Notes under the pieces: model-generated
Told to the model about the DNA's origin: nothing
Database searches by the model: none
The model's input: the letters and a program-made list of their open reading frames with translations, nothing else
Position numbers and translations under genes: made by a program
NCBI RefSeq assembly: GCF_000494755.1
Contig: NC_022657.1
Location: forward strand, 2,766,001 to 2,830,000
Origin: Amorphoplanes friuliensis DSM 7358
GTDB lineage: Bacteria; Actinomycetota; Actinomycetes; Mycobacteriales; Micromonosporaceae
Length of the DNA stretch: 64,000 nt
Direction of reading: 5' to 3'
Shown here: in pieces, positions 1-7,868 of the stretch
Layout of the letters: each line of letters opens with the position of its first letter
How positions within the stretch are numbered: position 1 is the first letter of the stretch

Positions 1-674
1 TCGATTCCCGCTCCCGGGTGCTGGAGATCGGATGCGGAACCGGCCAGGCGACCCTGCCCCTGGCACAGCTAGGATGCGATGTCGTCGCGATGGACCTCAG
101 CCCCGACATGATCGCCAGAACCCGGCGCAACCTCGCGCAGTTCCCGAATGTCACCGTCGTCGCGGCGGCCTTCGAGGACTGGCAGCCCTCGAACGGAACC
201 TTCGACGCGATCGTCTCCGCGACCGCGTTCCACTGGCTCGACCCCGACGTTCGCATGATCAAAGCCGCTGACCTCCTGCGGCCTGGCGGATCTCTCGGCA
301 TCGTCTCGACTCACCACATCGCCGGCGGGACGAACGCCTTCTTCGCCGACGCACAACGATGCTACGAACGCTTCGATCCCACAACGCCGCCCGACATGCG
401 TTTGACGACCGACGACGAAACCTCGGAGGAGGCGGCAGAGTTCGATCGATCGGTACGATTCGGGCCAGTCCAATTCCGGCGCTACGAGTGGCAGCAGACC
501 TACACGGCGCCCGAGTATGTGAACCTGCTCATGACCTACTCCGGCAATCGAGCCATGGCACCACAGGCGCGCAGCGGCCTGTTCGCGTGCATCTCCCACC
601 TGATCGACGACGTGTACAACGGAGCAATCACCAAGCAGTACCGGACCCGGCTCGCCATCGCCCACAAAACCTGA
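1..674 (+). CDS. Class I SAM-dependent methyltransferase, 5' end cut by window
   Basis: The reading frame is open from the first bases of the window, so the N-terminus lies outside; the GTG at 18 is only an internal valine of motif I. Visible are the SAM-binding glycine-rich motif (VLEIGCGTGQATL), the acidic end of strand 2 (AMDLSPDMI) and the motif LLRPGGSLGIVS, the usual class I Rossmann order. The C-terminal half (about residues 100-218) has an aromatic, variable cap with a FHWLDPD motif typical of small-molecule methyltransferases. Substrate cannot be read from sequence. It ends at TGA 672-674 and faces the convergent esterase remnant 70 bp away. Confidence 0.85.
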   Translation, partial: DSRSRVLEIGCGTGQATLPLAQLGCDVVAMDLSPDMIARTRRNLAQFPNVTVVAAAFEDWQPSNGTFDAIVSATAFHWLDPDVRMIKAADLLRPGGSLGIVSTHHIAGGTNAFFADAQRCYERFDPTTPPDMRLTTDDETSEEAAEFDRSVRFGPVQFRRYEWQQTYTAPEYVNLLMTYSGNRAMAPQARSGLFACISHLIDDVYNGAITKQYRTRLAIAHKT

Positions 675-745
675 CCGTTTACGAGTGCGATTCGGCCCGT
701 GGAACCGGCAGGTCCGCTTCGCTGGATCCGGCCGCGGCCCGCGGC

Positions 746-1590
746 TCATCGATCGAAGGCGAAGAACTCCGCGATCGCCTCTGTGGTGTGCACGTCCGCG
801 CCGGTCCGGCCCATCAACCTCGGGGAGGGCTTCGCCCCGGGAATGGTGTGCCCTCCGCCGTGCACGGTGTAGAGGGTGACCGGCGCGTGTGCGTCCTGGC
901 GGTAGTCGGTCCGGCTCACCGACGTCGTGTCCGGCTGTCCGGCCCGGCGGGGCAGCTCGACGGTGACCGGCGCAGCGGTGATGCCGTTACGGGCGGCGAA
1001 ATGGGCGGCAGTGTCCATTGCGGACAATGTCGTGCCGCCGGCCTTGAAGATGAACCGTGCCCAAGCGGCCATCTGCCCGCCGCCGTACGGCACGATCCGG
1101 TCCTTCGTGCCGTGGAAGAGGAGCACCGGCTTCGGCACCACCGGCAGGCCGGGCAGCACGAAGTTGTCCGGCGACGGCTGCTGAGCCGCGATGACGGCGC
1201 CACCGTCGAGCAGGTCGGGGCGCTCGTGCAGGAGCCGGATCACCATGCCACCGCCGTTGGAGTACCCCACCGCGAACGTCGGACGACCGTCCCCGAGCTG
1301 TTTGACGGCTGTCTCGGTGAACGCGACATCGTCGATGTTCTGCTTCCGGGCCGGGAAACTGTTGGCCTTGCGGGAGTCGTTCCAGTTTCCCTGAAAACCG
1401 TCGAGGTACGCGACGGCGGTGCCGCCCAGTGGTCGAACGCGTTGCTGGTGAAGGAGCGGAACGCGCCGGAGTTCTGCTTCGAGCCGTGGAACACGAGCAG
1501 CAGGCGGTCGTAGCCGCCGTCCGGTGGTGTGGACAGGGTGTAGGTGCGGGTCCGGCCCGCCACGTCGATCTTGCCCTCGGTGATGGTCAT
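746..1590 (-). pseudogene. PHB-depolymerase/LpqC-like secreted-type esterase, frameshifted
   Basis: Alpha/beta hydrolase of the polyhydroxybutyrate depolymerase (esterase PHB) family, split over two frames. The first frame starts at 1590 (MTITEGKIDVAGRTRTYTL) and gives the oxyanion strand LLVFHGSKQNSG up to SNAFDHW near 1426. The matching continuation, AVAYLDGFQGNWND, is in another frame from about 1423 down to the stop at 746. That part carries the nucleophile GYSNGGG, the acid in HGTKDRIVPY and the histidine in HGGGHTIPG, so all three catalytic residues survive. Five bases separate the last residue in the first frame from the first in the second, which fits loss of a single base. It is either a recent mutation or a sequencing error. 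Divergent from the TetR gene at 1671, with two operators between them. Confidence 0.8.
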
Positions 1591-1608
1591 GTCCGGCCCC
1601 TAGCCTAG

Positions 1609-1656
1609 CGGATGAGTTATCCGTTTGACGGTAGCATCAAATGGATGACGTATCCG
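1609..1656. promoter_or_regulatory. Twin inverted-repeat operators between esterase and TetR
   Basis: Two near-identical palindromes: CGGATGAGTTATCCG at 1609-1623 and TGGATGACGTATCCG at 1642-1656, each GGAT-N5-ATCC, starting 33 bp apart (about three helical turns). They fill the divergent gap between the esterase (start 1590) and the TetR gene (start 1671). Inference: autoregulated TetR binding sites. Confidence 0.7.
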
Positions 1657-1670
1657 GTTACCCTGGCCAC

Positions 1671-2237
1671 ATGACGACCTCCCGGATCCGAAAGGACGCT
1701 GCCCGTAACTGGCAGCACATCGTCGACACGGCCCGGCGGTTCGTGGACGAGGGCGAAGACCTGCGGCTCAACGATGTCGCCCGCGCCGCTTCGATCGGTG
1801 TGGCGACCGTCTACCGCCACTTCCCGACCTCGGAAGCCCTGCTCGAGACGCTCGCCCGTCCCCGACTGGAAGGCCTGGTCGCCTTCGCCGACCGAGCCGC
1901 CACGGGCGACGACGCGTGGGAGGGTTTTGCCGGTTTTCTGCTCGCCGGCGTCGAGGCCCAGGTCACCGATGCCTCCCTGCCACCTGTCCTCGCCACCGAC
2001 AAGCACGCGCTGCCGGAGACGACAGAACTGGTCACCCGCCTGTTCTCAGCGACCGGCCAGCTGCTCGACCATGCCCGGGCGGCAGGTGCAGTCCGCTCCG
2101 GGGTCACCCACGAGGACATCGTCCGCCTGATGTGCGGCGTCGCCTTTGCGGCCGGCGTTCACGCGCTGCCCGACGAGCGCGCTGCCCTGACCCGCCGCTA
2201 CCTGAACATCACCCTGACCGGCATCCGTGTGCACTGA
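1671..2237 (+). CDS. TetR-family transcriptional regulator
   Basis: About 188 residues. The N-terminal helix-turn-helix reads LNDVARAASIGVATVYRHF (residues 30-50), the standard TetR DNA-binding unit, followed by a variable ligand-binding domain. The ATG at 1671 (MTTSRIRKDAARNW) is preferred to the in-frame ATG at 1641 because the earlier codon would lie inside the second operator copy and adds only a non-conserved tail. It is divergent from the frameshifted esterase at 746-1590, which it probably represses together with itself. The ligand is unknown. Confidence 0.85.
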   Translation: MTTSRIRKDAARNWQHIVDTARRFVDEGEDLRLNDVARAASIGVATVYRHFPTSEALLETLARPRLEGLVAFADRAATGDDAWEGFAGFLLAGVEAQVTDASLPPVLATDKHALPETTELVTRLFSATGQLLDHARAAGAVRSGVTHEDIVRLMCGVAFAAGVHALPDERAALTRRYLNITLTGIRVH

Positions 2238-2275
2238 GGTGGACCGGCCGGCCGGGCAAGGCGGGTCAAGGGGCA

Positions 2276-2317
2276 GCGCACCCGGCGACATCGTCGAGGT
2301 ACGTCCGCCGGGTGTGC
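2276..2317. terminator. Hairpin terminator between convergent genes
   Basis: Inverted repeat GCGCACCCGGCG (2276-2287) and CGCCGGGTGTGC (2306-2317) with one mismatch, between the TetR end (2237) and the stop of the convergent ABM-domain gene (2318). No clear U-tract, as is usual in high-GC genomes. Confidence 0.55.
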
Positions 2318-3061
2318 TCAGCCGAGCAGTTCCTCGCCGGCGGTGGCGTTCTTCCCGATCACGCCGATCACGTCGAAGTAGTCGTTCTCGAAGGTGGCGA
2401 GGCCCTGCCAATATTTCTCGCCGGTCGTGAAGCCGGGCTGCTCGTGCAGGACGTGGAAGTGCTCGAAGGTGGACCACGTCCCAAAGTTGATCACTCGTTG
2501 CCGGTCGTGGCTGCGGTGAAAGTTGATCGTGCGCAGTCCGGGGGTGACCAGCGAGGCCGGCGCGGTGGCCTCGACCTTCTCGAGCAGGGCGTCGGCCTGA
2601 TCGTCGAGCACGGTGAACAGGCCGAAATGCACCACCGGCGTGTGGAGCGGCGAGACGGCCGTCAAGGCCTCGTTGCCGTCGCGCCACATCAGGTCGTAGG
2701 TCCGCCGGTCCAGGGTGCGGGCCGGGATGCCGAGAGCGTCGATCGAGTCCAGCACTCGTAGTGCGGGCTGCGCGTCGTCACCCGTGTCGGGCTCGAACTG
2801 GCTGTAGACGGTGATGCGGTTGTGGTCGCGGCTGGCGAGGACGACCGAACCGAGAAATCCCTCTTTCCGGCTCCAGCCGCGCACGGTGCCCATCACGGCC
2901 GGCAGTGCGAGCGACTGTTCCCGTGTGCGGACCGGAGTGCGGTTCGGCGGCTGGGGGATGGCGACCGGCTCTTGCCCGGAGTTCTCGCCCAGCTCCAATC
3001 GTTCGATGAGGGCCACGACGTTCGAGTCGGCGCTGGTCCGCAGGGTGAGGTTGATGCTCAT
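2318..3061 (-). CDS. Antibiotic biosynthesis monooxygenase (ABM)-domain protein
   Basis: 247 residues from ATG 3061 (MSINLTLRTSADSN). It looks like two dimeric alpha/beta-barrel (ABM) repeats: an N-terminal copy with SVVLASRDHNRITVYSQF and a C-terminal one with INFHRSHDRQRVINFGTW and a second ferredoxin-like unit ending in ENDYFDVIGVIGK. ABM proteins are small cofactor-free or heme-degrading oxygenases, or simple stress proteins. No heme ligand is obvious, so the activity is open. The longer in-frame extension to 3424 crosses the operators and the divergent TetR gene and is not credible. Transcribed away from the TetR gene at 3131 through two tandem palindromes. Confidence 0.7.
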   Translation of the reverse strand: MSINLTLRTSADSNVVALIERLELGENSGQEPVAIPQPPNRTPVRTREQSLALPAVMGTVRGWSRKEGFLGSVVLASRDHNRITVYSQFEPDTGDDAQPALRVLDSIDALGIPARTLDRRTYDLMWRDGNEALTAVSPLHTPVVHFGLFTVLDDQADALLEKVEATAPASLVTPGLRTINFHRSHDRQRVINFGTWSTFEHFHVLHEQPGFTTGEKYWQGLATFENDYFDVIGVIGKNATAGEELLG

Positions 3062-3078
3062 GACAATCTCCGCTCCTA

Positions 3079-3129
3079 TTACGGGACCCGTTGGTCTCGT
3101 AACTCTTACGGTACCCCCAAGTCCCGTAA
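3079..3129. promoter_or_regulatory. Two tandem 24-bp palindromic operators
   Basis: First palindrome 3079-3102 has arms TTACGGGACC and GGTCTCGTAA (9 of 10 pairs). Second, 3106-3129, has arms TTACGGTACC and AGTCCCGTAA (8 of 10). Centres are 27 bp apart. The outermost 9-mers (TTACGGGAC and GTCCCGTAA) are also perfect inverted repeats of each other. The second site touches the start codon of the TetR gene at 3131, so binding would block its own initiation. Confidence 0.75.
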
Positions 3130-3130
3130 T

Positions 3131-3769
3131 ATGCCCCGGGTGACCGATGACTTTTTGCACTCGCCCGCGGTCGGACGGCCGCGGGATCCCGTGCTCGAAC
3201 AGGCGATCCTGGACGCCACCGTCGAGGTGGTCGTAGGAAGCGGCTTCTCGGCGGCCAAGGTCGACGAGATCGCCCGGCGGGCACGGACGGGCAAGGCCGC
3301 GATCTACCGCAGGTGGCCGACCAAGACGGCGCTGGTGATCGCGGCCGCGCAAAGACTGCAGGGCGACGTCGCGGTTCCTGATGAAGGATCGCTGCGCGAG
3401 GACCTGCTCGCCTGTGTCCGGCACTACGTGTCGCCGGACGCGAGGACGGCGCTGATTCTGGCGAATGTGCTGGCCGAAGCGCAGCAGGACCCGGAGCTGC
3501 GCGAAGCGACGATCACGTCGATCGGGCAGCCGCCGATGGAAGCGTTGCGGACGGTTGTCGAGCGGTGGATCGGTCGCGGTGAGGTCGATCCGTCGGTTCC
3601 CGTCGATCTGGTCGTCTCGGTCGCACCGTCAGTGGCGTTCCATCGTGTGGTGGTCCTGCATCAAGCGCTGGACGACACCACTGCCGTCGCGTTGGTCGAC
3701 GGCGTGTTGCTGCCGGCCCTGGGCGTCCCGCGGATCAGTGGCAGCGGCCGGACGGGACCGGTGTCCTGA
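3131..3769 (+). CDS. TetR-family transcriptional regulator
   Basis: 212 residues. HTH is VDEIARRARTGKAAIYRRW (about residues 41-60), followed by an LREDLLACVRHYV helix and a C-terminal all-helical domain of the TetR_C type. The start is ATG 3131, directly abutting the operator and with no Shine-Dalgarno sequence, so the message may be leaderless; GTG 3140 is the alternative. It is divergent from the ABM-domain gene and most likely represses it. Ends 28 bp before the convergent amidohydrolase remnant. Confidence 0.85.
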   Translation: MPRVTDDFLHSPAVGRPRDPVLEQAILDATVEVVVGSGFSAAKVDEIARRARTGKAAIYRRWPTKTALVIAAAQRLQGDVAVPDEGSLREDLLACVRHYVSPDARTALILANVLAEAQQDPELREATITSIGQPPMEALRTVVERWIGRGEVDPSVPVDLVVSVAPSVAFHRVVVLHQALDDTTAVALVDGVLLPALGVPRISGSGRTGPVS

Positions 3770-3796
3770 ACGAAGATGATCATGCCCGGCGGCGTG

Positions 3797-4460
3797 TCAG
3801 GCCAGCTGGAACAGGCCCTCGGCGTTGCCGGAGGCGATGGCGGTGCACGTCGCGGGGTCGGCGATGGCGTCGAAGAACTCCTTGACCGCCGCGGCGTCCG
3901 GCTGGTGGAAGGGGTGGTCGGTCGAGAAGAGCACCTGGTTCGCGCCGGTGAAGTCCAGGGTATGCCGCAGCAGCCGTTGCTGCAGCATGCCGCTGCTGGT
4001 GATGTGGATGTTGGTCCGGAGGCAGTCGGAGACCCGGCGGTCGAGGTGCTTGGCCACGCCGGAGATGCTGTCCACCCGGTCCATCCAGAACAGCAGCATC
4101 TCGCCCCAGTGGCCGAGCACCAGCTGAAGGTCGGGGTGGCGGTCGAACGTGCCGCGCAGGATCAGCCGCAGGACCGACAGGCCGGCTTCCATGTGCCAGC
4201 CCCACCCGAACGTGGCCAGGGCCAGGTCGATCACCGGGTCCAGGCCGCGGTAGGCGGCATCGTGCAGCTCGTTCGACGGGATCTGCGGGTGGATGAAGAT
4301 GGGTCGGCGCCAGCGGGCCGCCGTGGCGAACAGGTCGTCGTAGGCGGGATCGTCCAGCGGTCGGGTCCCGCCCGGCCGTGCACCATCGCACCGACGTGAC
4401 CCAGCCGGGAGCGCACCGTTCGAGCTCCGCGGCTGCGGCCTGCGGGTCACCACCGGGGTG
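3797..4460 (-). pseudogene. Amidohydrolase (ACMSD/LigW-like) remnant, N-terminus lost, several frameshifts
   Basis: The last ~195 residues are an intact-looking TIM-barrel amidohydrolase end: FIHPQIPSNELHD, the LVLGHWGEM strand with its metal-ligand histidine, LDFTGANQVLFSTDHPFHQ with the catalytic Asp, and a C-terminal EGLFQLA. Upstream the homology hops frames: GIHPGGDPQAAAAELERC (near 4455-4405) in one frame, RLGHVGAMVHGRAG (near 4410-4370) in a second, and TRPLDDPAYDDLFA (from about 4375) in the third. The first 100 or so residues, including the N-terminal HxH metal motif, are absent, because XRE coding sequence begins at 4500. A dead gene. Confidence 0.8.
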
Positions 4461-4499
4461 GATCCCACGCCGGCCGCCTGACTCCGGCGTGCCGGCCGG

Positions 4500-5363
4500 T
4501 CAGTCGGCCGCTGAAGCGCCCGTGACGGCCTCCAGGTTCTGGCTTCCGATGACGCGGAGCAGTTCCAGCTGCCCGACGGCGTCGGTACCCGGGCGGGCGG
4601 TGAAAACGAGCAGGCGCTGGTCCTGGCGCGCGGTGGTGAGCACTTCGCAGTCGACGTCGATGGTGCCCACGGCCGGATGGACGATGCGTTTGCGGTCACT
4701 GCGGCGTACGGCCACCTCGTGGCGGTCCCACAGCGCGGAGAATTCATCGCTGGCGGCTCGCAGGGCACGGACCAGCTTGTCGGCCAGCGCGTCACGAGGG
4801 CGCAGGGCGACGGCGGCACGCAGGTCGGCCACCTGCACCTGGCTCTGGTGCTCGTGGTCCTCGGGTGGGTAGAGGGCCCTGATGCCGGGGTCGGTGAACC
4901 AGCGATAGATGAAGCTGCGCGAAAGGCCGGTGCCGGCGGTCTGCTCCCCGAGCAGGGCGACCGCCATCTGGTTCTGCACCAGGACCGCGCCGAGGTCGGA
5001 GACGATCTGCGCCGGCAGTGTGGTGAACGCGTCGAGCAGGCGCAGCAGGCCTGGGCTGACATGGTCGTCGGCGCCGAAGGCCGGTGGCGCAGGGTGTCCG
5101 GCGAGATGGAACAGGTGGTCGCGTTCGTCGCGGTTGAGCCGCAGTGCCCGGGCCAGCGCGGTGAGCATCTGCGGTGACGGCTGTGGGCTGCGGGCCTGTT
5201 CGAGCCGGATGTAGTAGTCCGGCGACATGCCGGCGAGCTGGGCGACCTCGTGCCGGCGCAGCCCGGGCGTCCGCCGGCGGGCACCGGCCGGCATGCCGAC
5301 GTCGGCCGGCTGCAGCAATTCGCGGCGGCGGCGCAGGAAGTCGGCGAGATCCCTCTGGTCCAT
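4500..5363 (-). CDS. XRE/HTH regulator with MmyB-like ligand-binding domain
   Basis: 287 residues from ATG 5363 (MDQRDLADFLRRRRELL), preceded by GGGA on the coding strand; ATG 5372 is an alternative. Residues about 10-75 are the HTH (GLRRHEVAQLAGMSPDYYIRLEQ). The rest is the MmyB-like PAS-related domain (LLDAFTTLPAQIVSDLGAVLVQN; FSALWDRHEV; VHPAVGTIDVDCEVL). This family characteristically controls an adjacent oxidoreductase, here the divergent NmrA-type gene at 5495. It is the first of three such pairs in the window. Its 3' end abuts the amidohydrolase remnant. Confidence 0.85.
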   Translation of the reverse strand: MDQRDLADFLRRRRELLQPADVGMPAGARRRTPGLRRHEVAQLAGMSPDYYIRLEQARSPQPSPQMLTALARALRLNRDERDHLFHLAGHPAPPAFGADDHVSPGLLRLLDAFTTLPAQIVSDLGAVLVQNQMAVALLGEQTAGTGLSRSFIYRWFTDPGIRALYPPEDHEHQSQVQVADLRAAVALRPRDALADKLVRALRAASDEFSALWDRHEVAVRRSDRKRIVHPAVGTIDVDCEVLTTARQDQRLLVFTARPGTDAVGQLELLRVIGSQNLEAVTGASAAD

Positions 5364-5494
5364 GGTTCCCATCATCGGCCGATGCCGCGACCGGAGGGAG
5401 GGACCGCCGATACCAGTGTCAGCAGGTCTCTCCCGGCCGGGCGGCCGGCGCGGCACCTTGGTGAGCACAGATCCGATCGAGCAAGGGACCACTC

Positions 5495-6334
5495 ATGAAA
5501 ATTCTCGTCACCGGCGCCACCGGCACTGTCGGTGGTCTCGTCGCCCGTCAGCTCTCCGGCAGCGGCCACGAGATCGTCGCCCTGGTCCGTGACCCCGCCC
5601 GGGCCGACCTGCCGGCCGGCGTCACTCTCCTGCAGGGCGACCTGACCGATCCGGACGCAGTGCGGCGGGCCCTGGACGGGGTCGACCGTGCCTTCCTCAA
5701 CATGGCCGACGACAACGGTGCCGTCTTCGCCGAGGTCGCCGCGGCCGCCGGCGTCGGGCACGTGGTGCTGCTGTCGTCGTTCACCGCGGTCACCGACCTG
5801 CCCTCGGGTGCGAACAACATCATCACTGCTCGGCACCAGGCCGGTGAGCAGGCCCTGACCGCGGCAGGGGTGCCGTCGACCTTCCTGCGGGCGGCCGGTT
5901 TCGACTACAACATCCTGATGTGGGCGGCCGGCGCCACCGACGGCGTTGTCCGTGCCCCGAACACCGAGGTGAAGCTGCCGGTGGTCGACCCGGCCGACAT
6001 CGCCGCCGCAGCCGTTGCGGTACTGACCGCCACCGACCCGCGGACCGGTGCGTTCTCCATCACCGGTCCGGACAGTCTGTCGGTCCGCGACCAGGTCAGC
6101 GTGGTCAACGAGACGCTCGGCCGGTCGTACACCGTTCAGGAGATCAGCCCGGCCGAGGCGGCCGCTGCCGCGTTCCCCGCCGGTACGCCGGACTTCGTCA
6201 CCACCTCGGTCCTGGAGACCATGGGCCCCGGTGCTGCGGTCCTCACCCCCGCGGACGGGGTGCAGAGTCTCACCGGCAATCCGCCGCGGCCGTTCGCGGC
6301 CTGGGTGGCCGACCACGCACAGGCGTTCGTTTAA
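5495..6334 (+). CDS. NmrA-like NAD(P)-binding oxidoreductase (atypical SDR)
   Basis: 279 residues. N-terminal Rossmann motif is ILVTGATGTVGG (residues 3-14; the GxxGxxG form of extended/atypical SDRs). HVVLLSSFTAV and LRAAGFDYNILMW correspond to the NmrA/TMR core, and there is no YxxxK catalytic pair. Related proteins are NAD(P)H:quinone reductases or redox sensors. Divergent from the MmyB-type XRE gene, 131 bp apart, and followed by a strong terminator at 6345. Confidence 0.8.
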   Translation: MKILVTGATGTVGGLVARQLSGSGHEIVALVRDPARADLPAGVTLLQGDLTDPDAVRRALDGVDRAFLNMADDNGAVFAEVAAAAGVGHVVLLSSFTAVTDLPSGANNIITARHQAGEQALTAAGVPSTFLRAAGFDYNILMWAAGATDGVVRAPNTEVKLPVVDPADIAAAAVAVLTATDPRTGAFSITGPDSLSVRDQVSVVNETLGRSYTVQEISPAEAAAAAFPAGTPDFVTTSVLETMGPGAAVLTPADGVQSLTGNPPRPFAAWVADHAQAFV

Positions 6335-6344
6335 GCACAGAGCT

Positions 6345-6388
6345 GCCGCGGGCGGCACGAGGGCACCTGCCTTCGTGCCGCCCGCGGC
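6345..6388 (+). terminator. Strong intrinsic terminator
   Basis: Perfect 16-bp inverted repeat: GCCGCGGGCGGCACGA (6345-6360) and TCGTGCCGCCCGCGGC (6373-6388), loop 12 nt, followed by GTTTCTG. It begins 10 bp after the oxidoreductase stop codon. Confidence 0.85.
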
Positions 6389-6460
6389 GTTTCTGTCGTC
6401 TGTGACCCAGGTCACTGCCTGCGATGATCCGTCGCCGGCCGCGCCGACGATCTACACGAC

Positions 6461-7027
6461 GTGAGGGCAAGAGAAAACGACGACGGACGGCTGATGCGCC
6501 GCATCGCCAAGGGAGACACGGATGCCTTCGAACAGCTGTATCGGCGCACCTCTCCGTGGCTGGCGATGCGCCTGCGCCTGCGGTGCTCCGACGACGGGCT
6601 GGTAGCCGAGACCCTCCAGGACACCTACCTCACGGTCTGGCGGGCGGCCGGGTCATTCGTGGACTTCTCGTCGCGGGCGAGCGGCGACACACCGGGCGGC
6701 GCCACGGCCGGTTGGCTGTGGACGATCGCCTCGCGCCGTCTGGTGGACGCGCTGCGCCGGCAGGGACGGCGACGTGAGACGCCGGCCGAGGTGATGCCCA
6801 CCATCAGCGTGCCGGCGGCCGAGGACGACGCGCTCGCCGGGACGGTCGGCGACGAGCTCGGCGTGGCCCTGGCCGAACTCGCACCGGAACTGCGGGCGGT
6901 GCTGCGGGCCATGGTTCTCGACGGTTTCACCGTCCGGGAGACGTCGGTCCTGCTGGGGGTGCCGGAAGGCACGGTGAAGAGCCGGGCGCGCCGTGCCCGC
7001 ACCTTGATGAGGGAGGCGCTGTCATGA
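6461..7027 (+). CDS. ECF-type RNA polymerase sigma factor
   Basis: 188 residues from GTG 6461. Region 2 is at about residues 15-75 (DAFEQLYRRTSPWLAMRL; TLQDTYLTVWRAAGSF) and region 4 at the C-terminus (LRAVLRAMVLDGFTVRETSVLLGVPEGTVKSRARRAR). A glycine-rich insert sits between them. Its stop overlaps the start of the zinc anti-sigma gene by 4 bp, so the two are translationally coupled, and an ABC transporter follows. The likely role is control of this transporter operon in response to an envelope signal. Confidence 0.85.
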   Translation: MRARENDDGRLMRRIAKGDTDAFEQLYRRTSPWLAMRLRLRCSDDGLVAETLQDTYLTVWRAAGSFVDFSSRASGDTPGGATAGWLWTIASRRLVDALRRQGRRRETPAEVMPTISVPAAEDDALAGTVGDELGVALAELAPELRAVLRAMVLDGFTVRETSVLLGVPEGTVKSRARRARTLMREALS

Positions 7028-7827
7028 GCGTGCACGTCCCGGCCGAGACGCTGGCGGACTACGCCGGCGGAAGGCTGTCCGTCGACGACGCGCGGACCTG
7101 GCCGGCGGAGGTGCACCTGGAAGCGTGCGCCGAGTGCCGCCAGGAGCTCGCCCGGCTTGCGCCCCCGCCGGTACGCAGCATGCTCGACGACGCCTTCACC
7201 GGCGTCCTGACGCAAGCCACCACCGGCCCGCGCCCGGTGCGGCGCCGCAGATTGCGGCGACTGTCCCGGCGGTGGGGGACCTGGTCCATGATGTCGTGGG
7301 CCGTCATGACGGCGACCGCCATCGCGGCAGCCTTCCTGCTGGACCGGGCGTTCCCGCTGGGCCCCTCGGTCGTCCTGCTGCTCTCCCCGGTGACCCCGCT
7401 GGCCGGGCTGGCGGTGGCCTGGTCGCGCCATGGCGACCCGGCCTGGGAGACCATCGCCGGTACGGCCCGGGCCGGTGCGGATCTGCTGCTGAGGCGCACG
7501 GTCGCAGTCCTCGCGTTCGTGCTGCCCCTGCTCGCCGTGGCCGGCTGGCGCCTCGGCACCCAGCCCGCGCTGTGGCTGCTGCCGAGCCTCGCCTTCACGT
7601 CGGCCACCCTGCTGCTGGGCGGTCTCATCGGAGTGAGCCGGGCCGCTGCCGTCCTGGGTGGCGCCTGGGTGCTGGCGATCGCTTTCCCGGCCCTGGTGGC
7701 CGTACGCCTGCCCGCGCTCATGAGCCCCGACAGTGTGCCCGGCTGGATCGTGGCTGCGGTCGTCCTCACAGGACTGGTGGTGCTGCGGGCCGGTGAGGAC
7801 CACCGCCGCCTCAAGAGCTGGAACTGA
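7024..7827 (+). CDS. Zinc-finger anti-sigma factor with polytopic membrane domain
   Basis: 267 residues. The N-terminal cytoplasmic part has the ZAS signature HLEACAECRQEL (HxxxCxxC, about residues 30-41). Six hydrophobic segments follow, starting at WSMMSWAVMTATAIAAAF, then VVLLLSPVTPLAGLAVAW, VAVLAFVLPLLAVAG, a segment in LLPSLAFTSATLLLGG, ALVAVRLP and IVAAVVLTGLVVL. It should sequester the sigma factor at 6461, whose stop it overlaps (ATGA). The many membrane passes, rather than one, suggest it also senses membrane state or assists the downstream ABC exporter. Confidence 0.75.
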   Translation: MSVHVPAETLADYAGGRLSVDDARTWPAEVHLEACAECRQELARLAPPPVRSMLDDAFTGVLTQATTGPRPVRRRRLRRLSRRWGTWSMMSWAVMTATAIAAAFLLDRAFPLGPSVVLLLSPVTPLAGLAVAWSRHGDPAWETIAGTARAGADLLLRRTVAVLAFVLPLLAVAGWRLGTQPALWLLPSLAFTSATLLLGGLIGVSRAAAVLGGAWVLAIAFPALVAVRLPALMSPDSVPGWIVAAVVLTGLVVLRAGEDHRRLKSWN

Positions 7828-7868
7828 CCCTCTTCCGCGCTTCGCGCGAGAACCCCAAGGAGATCACG

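Noticed and set aside
2318..3424. 368-residue version of the ABM-domain protein
   Set aside because: Extension runs through the operators and the divergent TetR gene; homology starts at 3061.
3797..5284. 495-residue frame joining XRE-antisense-frame residues to amidohydrolase
   Set aside because: The first 270 residues are an out-of-frame reading of the XRE gene; only the C-terminal part is real.
5432..5452. CCGGCC/GGCCGG repeat as XRE operator
   Set aside because: Short, low-complexity GC repeat of a kind expected by chance; no comparable arms.
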